Assembly: GCF_001447155.2 (NCBI RefSeq)
Contig: NZ_CP014754.1
Coordinates: 372,001 to 436,000 of the forward strand
Length of the DNA stretch: 64,000 nt
Direction of reading: 5' to 3'
Source: Marinobacter sp. LQ44
GTDB taxonomy: Bacteria > Pseudomonadota > Gammaproteobacteria > Pseudomonadales > Oleiphilaceae
In this document: positions 15,748-24,861 of the stretch, one piece after another
Layout of the letters: each line of letters begins with the position of its first letter
How positions within the stretch are numbered: position 1 is the first letter of the stretch
Made by a program: the position numbers and the translations under genes
Notes under the pieces: generated by a model
The model's input: only the letters and a program-made list of their open reading frames with translations
The model's database searches: none
Told to the model about the DNA's origin: nothing

Positions 15748-18141
15748 TCAGGCCGCCACCCAGCGGCCGTCGGAATAGTGCTGCAAGCCGCTGTCATCCA
15801 CCCGCCATAGCCAGAGCCACCGGTTTTCAACCAGGGCTCTGACGTCTTCCTGGGCCTGCAGTACTTGCTCAATTCGCTCTGCTGGCGCGTCGATCACCAC
15901 GGTCAACCGCATCGGTTCGTGGCGCAAACGTTCACCATCGTGAACGGATTGCCAGGGTAATCCGATGCGCAGATCGGTGCCGTTGCCCTCAACAACCCCA
16001 ATGTTGCCTCCCACCACCGAATGCAGCAGTTTGTTGCCCGCGCCATAGAGCGATGGCTGGGTAACCGATCCGAAATACTGCAGGTTAATCCAGTTAGCCA
16101 CCACCATCGGGGCCGACATCAGCGCAGACAACACCGAACCTGTGTCGTCCAGTTCTGGTCTGTATTCGTGAAGGAAACACCGGCCGGCAAGATTGGTTGA
16201 ACGGCTGCGGTGCCGGGGCGCAATAATCATGGCGGCGTTGTTTGCCAGCCCCCATTCGGGCCTGACTTCCGCCCAGTTATGGGTACGCTTGGTGAGTTCT
16301 TCCAGAAGAGCCTCATCGGAGTAACCATTCAAGCCGAGTGTTCCAGCCCGTTCGCGACGAGTGGCCGCCGAGGCTTTTTCAAAGCTCTGCAATAGTTCAT
16401 TGGCAATCCGTTGATGGCTTGCCGGTATGGCCGTGTCCCCCAGCAGGCGCACCTGGTCCGTCACTGTGCAGTGCTCCGCGGCCACCACCAGGGTGCTTTC
16501 GGGCAAAACAATGCCCCGCTCTGCCAGCCCTACGCGCACACTGCGGTCGTTAAGCAACTGTGCGGCAATGCTGGCATTAACGTCGCCGTTTTTACCACCG
16601 CAGGCTCCGCAGGCAAGTCCAGCCTGGTTCGGATTGTTATCGGTGTGAGCGCCGTGGCCGACCAGCACCAGCAATGGTGCAAAATTGCCTGTCAGGGACA
16701 TGGATCTCAGCAGCCCCTCAGCAAGGTTAACCCGCTCTGGATCTGATAAGGGATCTCCACCATAGCGGTGGAACAGGCGACCTTCCGGAGTGGTCTCTCT
16801 GGTTTTTCGGTTCTTGTGCAAGCCATCTCGAATGAGCTTCCATGCCCATGCCAGACCGGTGGTTTCCACCAATGTAAAGGTTGAAAGGCTACCGTATTTC
16901 GAATGTCGAACCGTTTCCCGCACCTGTTCCCGCCCATCCAGCCGCCTGTTGCGATCCAAGTCCGCCGATAGACTGCCGAGGGTATCAACATAGCGATAGG
17001 CGGGGGCGAGCAAGCCCGGCAACCGGGCTTCATCGTCTGACGGGCCAAGTTTTTGATGCATCACGGGCAGCCCAAAGAACCCGGCAACACCCAGGGTGTC
17101 TATCTGCGAAGAAGCATTTTCCAGATGCCGCCTTAGCACTTCTGACCGGACATCAATGCAGAACGCCGCCTGGACTTCAGGGATTCTGCTTGCCGATTCT
17201 TCCGGTTGTTCCGCCGGGCGCCGCAAGCAGTCCCTGAACTGGCGCTGCCATGCCATTTCATAGGCGCGATGCCAAACCCAAACCAGCGCATCATCACCAT
17301 GAGCGTGCCTCGCCAGCTGCCCACCAGAGACCGCCTGTTGCCATTTAGCCCGCTCATCGGCCGACAGAGCAGACGCAGCCATCCACTCACAGGCCAGTAA
17401 AACCGTAGCCAACTGGTCGCACAAGTGGGATGGCTGGCCATCAAGGGCCGCTCGCCAATCTTCGCCGCGGCACCATGACGCCCAGCCCGGAAAATGCAGC
17501 AACAAGGAGTGTACCGCCGCCGTGAGCTGATCTGGGGTATAGGGCAGAGCTTGAGCAAGGAAATCGGCCGCACTCTGCCAATCATCCGGAAGTTGTGCCG
17601 CCAGCGCTTTTGAAACCAGGCCCCTGGGACCGGCCATGGATAACCAGTAACAATACAGGTCGATTTCCTTGGTATTCGTCAGCCATTGTCCCTGCCGATG
17701 ATCAAAATACCGACCACAGAGCAGTCCAAGGAATTGCGTGGCTTCTGACAGCGCATCACCGTCACCCGATGGCTTGAACCGTTGTAACGCCAGCCCCGGT
17801 TTTGCATCACGTGGCCGTAAGCGGGACAACTGCTCAAGTAATAATTCCGCCGGCCTGTCTAGCCCCTGCGCCCGGGCTGCAGCTATCAAGTCGCCTTCCT
17901 GAATACGGCCCCCGTGCCAGGCCTCCAGATAGAATTCCGGCGCCATTAACATGCCCTGCCCCCTGCGGGAAACCAGTTCGATGGCGGCTTCCTCGATACC
18001 TTGATGCCTGTGGCCCCACCAGGGATTCACCGCTATCCACCGGTCCAGAGGCCAGCTGGGAGCAATCCGCTCACAGGCGATGGAAACCTGATCAACAGCC
18101 TGGTTCTGATCGACATCCGGCACGCGTAAAGTGGCACTCAT
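15748..18141 (-). CDS. dabA: DabA, inorganic carbon transporter subunit (DUF2309)
   Basis: 797 residues, typical of DabA. The beta-carbonic-anhydrase-like zinc site is intact: Cys328 and Asp330 in AFCIDVRSEVLRRHLE, His496 in VLVGHGAHTDN and Cys511 in GLACGACGGKNGD. The spacing (15 residues between His and the last Cys) matches the known DabA active site. With DabB it forms an energy-coupled pump that takes up CO2 and traps it as bicarbonate. The start at 18141 has AGGAG eight bases upstream and overlaps the dabB stop as ATGA; an in-frame upstream extension to 18219 lies inside dabB and is rejected. It is convergent with cysA. Confidence 0.93.
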   Translation of the reverse strand: MSATLRVPDVDQNQAVDQVSIACERIAPSWPLDRWIAVNPWWGHRHQGIEEAAIELVSRRGQGMLMAPEFYLEAWHGGRIQEGDLIAAARAQGLDRPAELLLEQLSRLRPRDAKPGLALQRFKPSGDGDALSEATQFLGLLCGRYFDHRQGQWLTNTKEIDLYCYWLSMAGPRGLVSKALAAQLPDDWQSAADFLAQALPYTPDQLTAAVHSLLLHFPGWASWCRGEDWRAALDGQPSHLCDQLATVLLACEWMAASALSADERAKWQQAVSGGQLARHAHGDDALVWVWHRAYEMAWQRQFRDCLRRPAEQPEESASRIPEVQAAFCIDVRSEVLRRHLENASSQIDTLGVAGFFGLPVMHQKLGPSDDEARLPGLLAPAYRYVDTLGSLSADLDRNRRLDGREQVRETVRHSKYGSLSTFTLVETTGLAWAWKLIRDGLHKNRKTRETTPEGRLFHRYGGDPLSDPERVNLAEGLLRSMSLTGNFAPLLVLVGHGAHTDNNPNQAGLACGACGGKNGDVNASIAAQLLNDRSVRVGLAERGIVLPESTLVVAAEHCTVTDQVRLLGDTAIPASHQRIANELLQSFEKASAATRRERAGTLGLNGYSDEALLEELTKRTHNWAEVRPEWGLANNAAMIIAPRHRSRSTNLAGRCFLHEYRPELDDTGSVLSALMSAPMVVANWINLQYFGSVTQPSLYGAGNKLLHSVVGGNIGVVEGNGTDLRIGLPWQSVHDGERLRHEPMRLTVVIDAPAERIEQVLQAQEDVRALVENRWLWLWRVDDSGLQHYSDGRWVAA

Positions 18142-19748
18142 GATGGTTCTCCTGAAGACAGAACGTAACGGGCATTCTTCGTTTCTTCGGTGCCATCCTG
18201 AAGCCATTGCCTGGCCCACCGTCGGGTAACCCGTTCGAACGGTTGATCAAGATACAGGCCCTGGCTGAGCGGCAGGTTCAACCGCTGCAACCAGGCCCAA
18301 TCCGGCCGGAAAAGCACAAGTAGTGACATCCCGGCCAGAAGACCCAGCATTACCCAGGCCACCGCAGTGGCCGCCGGCCAGAGCACAAAATTATCTGCGC
18401 CCGCAACCGAAGGCCCCAGTACCAGGTGGAGAAGACCATATAGCGGTACCAGACTGATCGCCATGACGACAACCAATACCCGGGCACGGGCCGTGCTACC
18501 CGATGGAAGTCCGAGAACCGATGCGGCAACTGCCAGCACCAGTAACGCCGCCAGTATCGCTTTGCCCTCCACAAGCTCAGGCAGCATCCACAGCATGGCT
18601 GCCGCCAAACCTGATGCCACGCCGGCAAGCACCAGCTGCGATGCCCCCGGGCAACCGGAGAAGTAGACCGCCGTGGCCTTTACCGTCCGGCCAGACGCCA
18701 GCAATGAGTGCGCTTTGTACAGTGAGTGGGCAAGCAAATGTAGTAATGCCAGGGTGTAGGCGCCCAACGCAATCTCAAAGAGCATAAAACCCATCTGAGC
18801 GTTTGTGGACCAGACCAGCGCGTGTTTTACCGAGCTCTGAGTCATCATGGCAAACACTGCCACGATGGCGGTCACGCCGCCAGCGACAAGCAACAGGAGG
18901 TGACCCGCCGTAAAACCCTCAAACACCGGGAATAACCGCAGCCAGAGGAACCCGCCGAGGTTGATCACGCCAGCATGAAGCAGTGCCGATACCGGTGTAG
19001 GCGCTTCCATCACCCGGATCAACCACCCGTGAAATGGAATCTGTGCGCATTTGAGCACAGCGGCAACGGCAAGCAGTACTGACGCGGTCGTCAGCTCGGG
19101 GGACGAGCCACCTATTTCCCCGGCCAATGCGTAGATTTCGGGAATGTGAAAACTGCCGTAATGGCGCCAGATAGACACTACTGCACCAATAATCGCCAGA
19201 TCACCCAGGCGACTGGTAATGAACTTCTGTGCAGCGGCCAACCGGGCTTCCGACCGTTCCGGGTAGAGTGTCAGCAACTGGTGTAAGGCCAGGCTGACAC
19301 CAATCCAGGCAAATGCCATAACCAGAAGATGATTGGTGAATACCAACACCAGCACACTGGCCACTGTGGTGAGGAACCAGGGCAAGAACACCGGGAAGGC
19401 GGCATCGCCGCGCAGATAATCCCGGGAATAACGTAGAATCACCCAGGAGACAAAACTGACCATCAGCGCCATCCATACCGACAATCCATCGGGATACAGC
19501 CCAAGGGGTGCACCTAATTCCGGCAATCGCGTATCCAGCCCGGCCGACTTCTGCAAAAGCAAAATGCCCACCACACCGGTGACCACAATCAGCGTTTTCA
19601 GCAAAAACTCCGCCAGGCGCCAACAATGGGCAATTTTGGTTTTTGATCGAGTCCAGTTGACGAAGCCGGCCAGCGCCAGGAGCAGGATAGGCAAGGCCAG
19701 CCAGGTAGCCAGGACGGAGGTAGAAACTACGCTGGTGATTGTCGGCAT
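18138..19748 (-). CDS. dabB: DabB, NuoL/MrpA-like proton-channel subunit of the inorganic carbon transporter
   Basis: 536 residues with about 14 hydrophobic segments and the proton-conducting antiporter core: lysine in FHGWLIRVMEAPTPVSALLH, and HLLAHSLYKAHSLLASGRTV. It belongs to the NADH dehydrogenase subunit 5 superfamily, but its partner here is dabA, not nuo or mrp genes, which identifies it as DabB. It is thought to supply the cation gradient that drives DabA. It is first in the operon and overlaps dabA by four bases. A LysR gene is divergent 116 bp away. Confidence 0.9.
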   Translation of the reverse strand: MPTITSVVSTSVLATWLALPILLLALAGFVNWTRSKTKIAHCWRLAEFLLKTLIVVTGVVGILLLQKSAGLDTRLPELGAPLGLYPDGLSVWMALMVSFVSWVILRYSRDYLRGDAAFPVFLPWFLTTVASVLVLVFTNHLLVMAFAWIGVSLALHQLLTLYPERSEARLAAAQKFITSRLGDLAIIGAVVSIWRHYGSFHIPEIYALAGEIGGSSPELTTASVLLAVAAVLKCAQIPFHGWLIRVMEAPTPVSALLHAGVINLGGFLWLRLFPVFEGFTAGHLLLLVAGGVTAIVAVFAMMTQSSVKHALVWSTNAQMGFMLFEIALGAYTLALLHLLAHSLYKAHSLLASGRTVKATAVYFSGCPGASQLVLAGVASGLAAAMLWMLPELVEGKAILAALLVLAVAASVLGLPSGSTARARVLVVVMAISLVPLYGLLHLVLGPSVAGADNFVLWPAATAVAWVMLGLLAGMSLLVLFRPDWAWLQRLNLPLSQGLYLDQPFERVTRRWARQWLQDGTEETKNARYVLSSGEPS

Positions 19749-19785
19749 AACGAACTCCTTTTGCGAACAGAGCTACTTTGCCGAT

Positions 19786-19797
19786 TATGAATTCATA
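19786..19797. promoter_or_regulatory. Palindrome in the dabB/LysR intergenic region, candidate LysR operator
   Basis: TATGAATTCATA is a perfect 12-bp palindrome midway between the divergent dabB and LysR genes. The same gap also holds TTTTGCGAACA (about 19759-19769) and TGTTCGCCAAAA (about 19822-19833), which are imperfect inverted copies of each other about 50 bp apart. The positions suit a LysR tetramer bridging two sites; binding is inferred. Confidence 0.4.
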
Positions 19798-19864
19798 GAT
19801 AAAATGGTTTATAAAGATTAAATTGTTCGCCAAAAGAGAACAAAGGCAAATCCGGGGAATATCC

Positions 19865-20773
19865 ATGCGCCTGAACTATCATCATTTATACTATTTCTGG
19901 AAAGTAGCCAGCACAGGCCATTTGACCCGCGCAGCGGATGCGCTGCATATCTCCCAGTCTGCGCTGTCCGGTCAGATCCGGAAACTCGAGGACAGTCTTG
20001 GCCATGAACTGTTCATCCGGGAGGGGCGACGGCTAAAACTATCCGAAGCCGGCCGCGTTGCCTTTACCTATGCGGAAGATATTTTTCGCCAGGGCGCGGA
20101 ACTGGAAGCCCTTTTCCGAACCGGGCGCCAGACCAATCGGGAGGTGCTCAAGGTTGGCGCGGTAGCAACTCTGTCAAGGAACTTCCAGGAAGGCTTCCTT
20201 CGGCCATTGCTCGGCCGCCAGGATCTGGGGCTCAAGCTCCAGAGCGGTAGCCTGGAAGATCTGCTACGAAGATTATCAGCCCACCGTTTGGATCTTATTC
20301 TGTCCAATCAACCCGTTCACGGTGACGACGAAACTCCCTGGCTGTCCCGGCGTATTGCCAGGCAACCTGTCAGCATTATCGGGCCGGCGACCGCCGAATC
20401 CCGGGTCGGCTTTCCTGACATGCTGCGTGACCAACCATTGATCGTGCCGGGCCAGGACAGCAATATCCGGCAGGCTTTTGATCAGCTGTGTGAGTATCAC
20501 CAGATTCACCCGATTATTCTGGCTGAGGTGGACGACATGGCGATGATGCGCCTGCTGACTCGAGACAGCGGGCATTTCGCCATCCTGCCCCCGGTGGTTG
20601 TGCGTGACGAACTGCGCAAAGGCGAACTCAGGGATTACGGTGCGTTGCCGGGCGTGTTCGAAGAATTCTATGCCATTCGTATTCGCCGGCAATTTGAGTC
20701 TCCGGCCCTGCAGGAGCTAATGGCTCAACCTCCGGAACGACTATTGACCTTTCCGGACAATGATTCTGGTTGA
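19865..20773 (+). CDS. NhaR-like LysR transcriptional regulator, probable dab operon regulator
   Basis: 302 residues. The N-terminus MRLNYHHLYYFWKVASTGHL and SALSGQIRKLEDSLGHELFI closely follow the NhaR pattern (NYHHLYYFW, QIRxLEExL). The effector domain runs from about residue 92. The start at 19865 is chosen because it places the family N-terminus correctly; upstream in-frame codons lie in the dab promoter region. NhaR proteins respond to sodium in E. coli, but dab operons commonly have a LysR gene beside them, so control by inorganic carbon limitation is the more likely role here. This is inferred from position. Confidence 0.88.
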   Translation: MRLNYHHLYYFWKVASTGHLTRAADALHISQSALSGQIRKLEDSLGHELFIREGRRLKLSEAGRVAFTYAEDIFRQGAELEALFRTGRQTNREVLKVGAVATLSRNFQEGFLRPLLGRQDLGLKLQSGSLEDLLRRLSAHRLDLILSNQPVHGDDETPWLSRRIARQPVSIIGPATAESRVGFPDMLRDQPLIVPGQDSNIRQAFDQLCEYHQIHPIILAEVDDMAMMRLLTRDSGHFAILPPVVVRDELRKGELRDYGALPGVFEEFYAIRIRRQFESPALQELMAQPPERLLTFPDNDSG

Positions 20774-20847
20774 ACTGGTCTTTTGATGCGGCGCCGGGGC
20801 CGTTATAGTCATAGGGAGTAAAAATACAACAAGATCAGGAAGTAGCC

Positions 20848-22332
20848 ATGACATCACGCGCCCCTCAAAAACCTTCTGTCATCATAATCGGCACCGGATT
20901 TGGCGGGCTCGGCATGGCTATTCAGCTAAAAAAAGCCGGCTATGAGCACATCACATTGCTGGAAAAAGAAGGTGCAGTTGGCGGAACCTGGCGAGACAAC
21001 ACCTACCCCGGCGCGGCCTGTGATGTTCAGTCGCACCTTTACTCCTACTCCTTTGAGCCCAAACACGACTGGAGCCGGAAGTTTGGCCTCCAGGCCGAAA
21101 TACTCGGGTACATGGAGCATTGTGTTCACAAGTACGACCTGGCGCGCCATATTGAGTTCGACCGTGCCGTAGCCACGGCCAGCTTTGACAGCCAGTCGAA
21201 TGAGTGGGTAGTGGGTACAGAATCGGGCCATGAATATCGCGCTGATGTGCTGATCACGGCTACCGGGCAGTTGAACCGCCCTGCCATACCCGCCATCCCC
21301 GGCATTGACCGTTTTAAGGGCACCTGCTTCCATTCTGCGCGCTGGAACCACGATTATGATGTGACCGGCAAGCGGGTTGCGGTGATCGGCACCGGCGCCA
21401 GCGCCATCCAGTTTGTTCCGGAAATTACTCCAAAAGTTGCAGCGCTGGACCTGTATCAACGCTCCGCTGCCTGGGTTCTGCCGAAAGCCGACCGCCCATT
21501 TACCGCGCTTGAGCAATCACTGTTCCGGAAACTGCCGGCCTGGGACAGGCTCTACAGGGCCATGATCTACTGGAAGAACGAGTCACGCGGGCTTGCCTTT
21601 ACCAGGTTCAACCGGCTACTGGATATCTTTGCCCGACAGGCCAGGAGGGAAGCACAGACATGGGTGACCGACCCCCACAAACTGGAGCACATCATTCCGG
21701 ACTATCGTATCGGCTGTAAACGGATTCTGATCTCCAACGACTGGTACCCGGCCATTAACCAGCCGCACCTGAATCTGATCACTGAAGGAATTTCTGAGAT
21801 CGATGAAACCGGCGTTGTGACCGCCACCGGAGAACACCGTCCCGTCGACGCCATTATTTTCGGAACCGGCTTCAAGGCGACGGAGTTTTTGTCACCCATC
21901 AAGATCACTGGTCGACAGGGTGTTGCGCTGAACGAAGCCTGGGCAGACGGCAGCAAAGCATTCAAAGGCATTACCGTGAATGGCTTTCCGAATCTGTTCA
22001 TGCTGTATGGGCCCAACACCAATCTGGCCCACAATTCGATTCTGTTTATGCTCGAATCCCAGTTCCGCTATGTCATCAGCTCACTTGATTCCCTGGCCAG
22101 ATACCCCGGGGCTGCCATGGAGGTGCGGGAAGATCGGCAATCCCGCTATTGCCAAGTGGTCCAGCACAGCCTTGAGAACAGCGTCTGGGATTCCGGATGC
22201 ACCTCATGGTATCTGGATGAACATGGCCGTAACACCATCAACTGGCCAGGGTTCACGTTCAGTTATCGCTTCTCTACCCGCGCTGCAGACACCGCTGATT
22301 ACCAGTTTCTAGAGCCTGAAGCAGGCCGTTAG
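20848..22332 (+). CDS. Flavin-containing (Baeyer-Villiger-type) monooxygenase
   Basis: 494 residues. The FAD Rossmann motif is SVIIIGTGFGGLGMAIQLKK and the NADPH motif is VAVIGTGASAIQFVPEI. Between them is FKGTCFHSARWNHD, which fits the class B flavoprotein fingerprint F-x-G-x-x-x-H-x-x-x-W. DVQSHLYSYSFEP is the other conserved stretch. Such enzymes insert oxygen into ketones or oxidise alkyl, N or S atoms, using NADPH and O2; substrate is unknown. It is transcribed alone after the LysR gene and before a GntR gene on the same strand. Alternative name: SidA/FMO-like oxidoreductase. Confidence 0.9.
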   Translation: MTSRAPQKPSVIIIGTGFGGLGMAIQLKKAGYEHITLLEKEGAVGGTWRDNTYPGAACDVQSHLYSYSFEPKHDWSRKFGLQAEILGYMEHCVHKYDLARHIEFDRAVATASFDSQSNEWVVGTESGHEYRADVLITATGQLNRPAIPAIPGIDRFKGTCFHSARWNHDYDVTGKRVAVIGTGASAIQFVPEITPKVAALDLYQRSAAWVLPKADRPFTALEQSLFRKLPAWDRLYRAMIYWKNESRGLAFTRFNRLLDIFARQARREAQTWVTDPHKLEHIIPDYRIGCKRILISNDWYPAINQPHLNLITEGISEIDETGVVTATGEHRPVDAIIFGTGFKATEFLSPIKITGRQGVALNEAWADGSKAFKGITVNGFPNLFMLYGPNTNLAHNSILFMLESQFRYVISSLDSLARYPGAAMEVREDRQSRYCQVVQHSLENSVWDSGCTSWYLDEHGRNTINWPGFTFSYRFSTRAADTADYQFLEPEAGR

Positions 22333-22368
22333 TCCTCTGCTGTAACCAATCGGTTGCAGTTCAAGGCT

Positions 22369-22383
22369 AATCATAGGATGATT
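22369..22383. promoter_or_regulatory. Inverted repeat upstream of the GntR gene, candidate autoregulatory operator
   Basis: AATCAT-AGG-ATGATT is a perfect 6-bp inverted repeat 28 bp before the GntR start codon; an approximate dyad AACCAATCGGTT lies about 25 bp further upstream. FadR-type GntR proteins bind short dyads like this close to their own promoters. Binding is inferred. Confidence 0.4.
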
Positions 22384-22411
22384 GGTTCATCATTTGTCTG
22401 GGTGATCGGAA

Positions 22412-23092
22412 ATGTTAAAGCCAATCAAAAAAGGCTCCCTGGTGGAGACCGCTATCGAAAGCCTGAGGGGCGCCATCGAAAACGGCCAATGGCCTGTTGG
22501 AAGCCGACTTCCGATCGAAGCCGAGCTGTCTGAAGCCCTGGGAATCAGCCGCAACACCATCCGCGAGGCTGTGCGGGTGCTAGTGCATGTGGGTATGCTG
22601 GAAACCCGCCAGGGTGATGGCACCTATGTAAGAGCCAATCGTGATGCAGGCGAAACCCTGAGACGTATCGCCCGCAGCCAGCTGGCGGAACAGCTCGAGG
22701 TGCGACTGATGCTGGAAACCGAGGCGGCGAGATTGGCGGCCACCCGACGCACAGATAGCGATCTGAAAGCGATGAGCGACGCGCTGGATGCACGGGCAAG
22801 CGCTGGCGACAACCTCACCGATCGAATCCACCATGATGAATGGTTCCACCATGCCCTGGTGCGCGCTTCCCACAATTCAGCTCTGATCGAGCTCTATGAT
22901 TATTTTTCGCACGCTGTCAGCCAGACAATCGAACGTACGGAGCGCGATGACGACCTGCCAGAACCCAGCCAGGAGGACCACGAGCTCCTTTTGGCGGCTA
23001 TTCGCCGTAAAGATCCGGCCAGGGCGGAAGCGCTTTCACGCGCCCTGCTCTCCCCTAGCCTTGACGTGATTAACCGGCAGAATCAGCCATGA
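22412..23092 (+). CDS. FadR-subfamily GntR transcriptional regulator
   Basis: 226 residues. N-terminal winged helix: GSLVETAIESLRGAIENGQW, PVGSRLPIEAELSEALGISR and NTIREAVRVLVHVGMLETRQ. The C-terminal all-helical FCD domain (about 85-220) has the metal-ligand pattern D..H-x-H at FHHALVRASHN and later histidines. FadR-type proteins sense small organic acids or sugars. Its stop codon overlaps the start of the next gene, so it most likely regulates and is co-transcribed with the bile-acid-symporter-family transporter. The ligand is not evident. Confidence 0.9.
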   Translation: MLKPIKKGSLVETAIESLRGAIENGQWPVGSRLPIEAELSEALGISRNTIREAVRVLVHVGMLETRQGDGTYVRANRDAGETLRRIARSQLAEQLEVRLMLETEAARLAATRRTDSDLKAMSDALDARASAGDNLTDRIHHDEWFHHALVRASHNSALIELYDYFSHAVSQTIERTERDDDLPEPSQEDHELLLAAIRRKDPARAEALSRALLSPSLDVINRQNQP

Positions 23093-24087
23093 AATTCCGT
23101 CTCGATACGTTCACCCTTCTATTGCTCGGTGCCATCGTCCTGGCATCGTTCCTGCCGGTTACCGGGCAAGCCGCGGACCTGCTTGCCACCACCGGTACCA
23201 TTGCTGTAGCCCTGTTGTTCTTTTTCCATGGTGCAGCCCTATCCCGGCAACAGATTATCGACGGCGCCACCCATTGGCGCCTGCACATCCTGATTACCGC
23301 CCTGACCTTCGTGTTCTTTCCCCTGGCAGTATTGCCCATTAATGGTCTCAGCAACCTGGTGCCGGAATGGATGCCGAGGGATCTGGGATTGGGATTTCTC
23401 TATCTGGGCGTACTTCCTTCAGCGGTGTCGTCATCCATTGCCTACACCGCCATGGCCAGAGGCAATGTGCCTGCCGCCATATGCAGCGCTGCAGCGTCCA
23501 ATGTGTTTGGAATGATGCTCACTCCGTTCTTGCTGCTTTTGCTGGTTTCGACTTCGGGAACCGGGGAGTTTGCAGTGGCTGAGGCATTGAAAGACATTGT
23601 TCTGCAACTGTTGCTGCCCTTTGCTGTAGGGCATGCCTTCAGGCCCATGCTGGGAGGTTTTCTTTCACGCAATGAATCATTGATGGCCCGGTACGACCAG
23701 TGTGTCATCTGGATTATCGTCTATTCGGCATTCTCACACTCGGTGGTCAGCGGCCTATGGCAGAACCTGCCGCTTCAGGCCGTGGTGTTGACCATTCTTC
23801 TATGCGTCGGTTTGCTTGGATTGTTCATGCTGGTGGCGATGGTGATGGTCAGAAAGCTGGGCTTCAGCCTGGAAGACGAAGCTGCGGTGGTGTTCTGTGG
23901 CTCGAAGAAAAGCTTGGCATCCGGTTTGCCAATGGCCAAAGTGCTGTTCTCTGGCCATCCGGGCTTCGGCATGATTGTGCTGCCGATCATGTGCTACAAC
24001 CAGATTCAGGTCATCGTCGGAGCCATCCTGGCCCAGAAGTATCGAGCGAAAATCGATCGGGCGTCAGCCGCCCATGCCTCCGAATAG
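23089..24087 (+). CDS. Bile acid:sodium symporter family transporter (YfeH-like)
   Basis: 332 residues with about ten membrane helices, usual length for the SBF-like family. Characteristic stretches are VALLFFFHGAALSRQQIIDG, LGVLPSAVSSSIAYTAMARG, which is the conserved substrate/sodium region, and FCGSKKSLASGLPMAKVLF. The start overlaps the GntR stop (ATGA). Family members move organic anions with sodium; the YfeH-type substrate is unknown, not bile acids in this setting. The last 24 bp overlap the 3' end of the convergent J-like gene. Confidence 0.9.
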   Translation: MKFRLDTFTLLLLGAIVLASFLPVTGQAADLLATTGTIAVALLFFFHGAALSRQQIIDGATHWRLHILITALTFVFFPLAVLPINGLSNLVPEWMPRDLGLGFLYLGVLPSAVSSSIAYTAMARGNVPAAICSAAASNVFGMMLTPFLLLLLVSTSGTGEFAVAEALKDIVLQLLLPFAVGHAFRPMLGGFLSRNESLMARYDQCVIWIIVYSAFSHSVVSGLWQNLPLQAVVLTILLCVGLLGLFMLVAMVMVRKLGFSLEDEAAVVFCGSKKSLASGLPMAKVLFSGHPGFGMIVLPIMCYNQIQVIVGAILAQKYRAKIDRASAAHASE

Positions 24088-24738
24088 GGTTGCCAGGATA
24101 ACCAGGCCGACGATCCACCCAATAACGGCAGGCCAGAAATTCACCATCTGCGGTGGCTGGTCTGCCTGATCGGCACTGGCCTGCTCCCTGGACACCTCTT
24201 CATCCGGGTAATTTCGTGGGTCTGGCTCATGGCTTGCTTCCCGAACGCTGAACCAGTCAAACCAGTCACCCAGAAACTGCGCCACCGGACGGGGAAAACT
24301 GCCGTTCTCTGCCATCGGGCGGATCTGGGGCTCAAGGCTTTTGGCGATTTCCCTGCGTAGCGGCAACTGGTCTGCAGGCGGTTCGCACAAGATGGCCTTC
24401 CAGATACCAGCATCCTGCTGGCGCTGGTTGTCGTTCATCAGGGCTTTAATCTGAATCACCACTTCGCGGACAACCTGGGCTTCGTGGGCGTCCAGCGCCC
24501 GCTCTGCGTTGCTCTCAACCCCGGATTCCTCAGTCTGCTCTCGGCGGACTTCTCGGGCGACTGGCTCAGGTTGGGCGGCAACGCTGGCAGCCGGCATGCC
24601 ACCGGTCGCCTCCCTGAAAGCCTGCTCCAGCGCCTGGGCCTCGTTGTCCGAGGCAAATTTCATCTGTCGCTCGTAAGCCTGCCGAATGCGTTCGCGATCT
24701 CCGGTTGGCTCGATGCCAAGGATGTCCCAGCAATTCAT
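24064..24738 (-). CDS. J-like domain protein with C-terminal membrane anchor
   Basis: 224 residues. The first 45 (CWDILGIEPTGDRERIRQAY, then ERQMKFASD) read like helices I-II of a DnaJ domain, but the HPD tripeptide that stimulates Hsp70 is missing. The middle is acidic and helical with no recognised domain. The C-terminus FWPAVIGWIVGLVILATLFG is one membrane-spanning segment close to the end, suggesting a tail anchor with the bulk of the protein in the cytoplasm. It overlaps the 3' end of the transporter gene by 24 bp in convergent orientation and is divergent from the TonB receptor gene. Whether it acts as an Hsp70 partner is doubtful without HPD. Confidence 0.75.
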   Translation of the reverse strand: MNCWDILGIEPTGDRERIRQAYERQMKFASDNEAQALEQAFREATGGMPAASVAAQPEPVAREVRREQTEESGVESNAERALDAHEAQVVREVVIQIKALMNDNQRQQDAGIWKAILCEPPADQLPLRREIAKSLEPQIRPMAENGSFPRPVAQFLGDWFDWFSVREASHEPDPRNYPDEEVSREQASADQADQPPQMVNFWPAVIGWIVGLVILATLFGGMGG

Positions 24739-24794
24739 AAAACAGTCACTCCGGATCTGTAAAATATGTAATCTTTATAGAGACAAATCAATCG

Positions 24795-24818
24795 TTCTCC
24801 CCTAGGATTCAGGGAGAA
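24795..24818. promoter_or_regulatory. Inverted repeat in the J-like/TonB-receptor divergent promoter region
   Basis: TTCTCCC (24795-24801) and GGGAGAA (24812-24818) form a perfect 7-bp inverted repeat with a 10-base spacer, 43 bp before the TonB receptor ATG. It could be an operator or a leader hairpin; it does not resemble a Fur box or a cobalamin riboswitch. Confidence 0.35.
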
Positions 24819-24861
24819 TCACAAAAAATCAGTCCGCTCGGCAAATTATAGAACGACACCC

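Noticed and set aside
24739..24861. Possible cobalamin riboswitch before the TonB receptor
   Set aside because: The gap is only 123 bp and contains no B12-box-like sequence; only a 7-bp inverted repeat is present.
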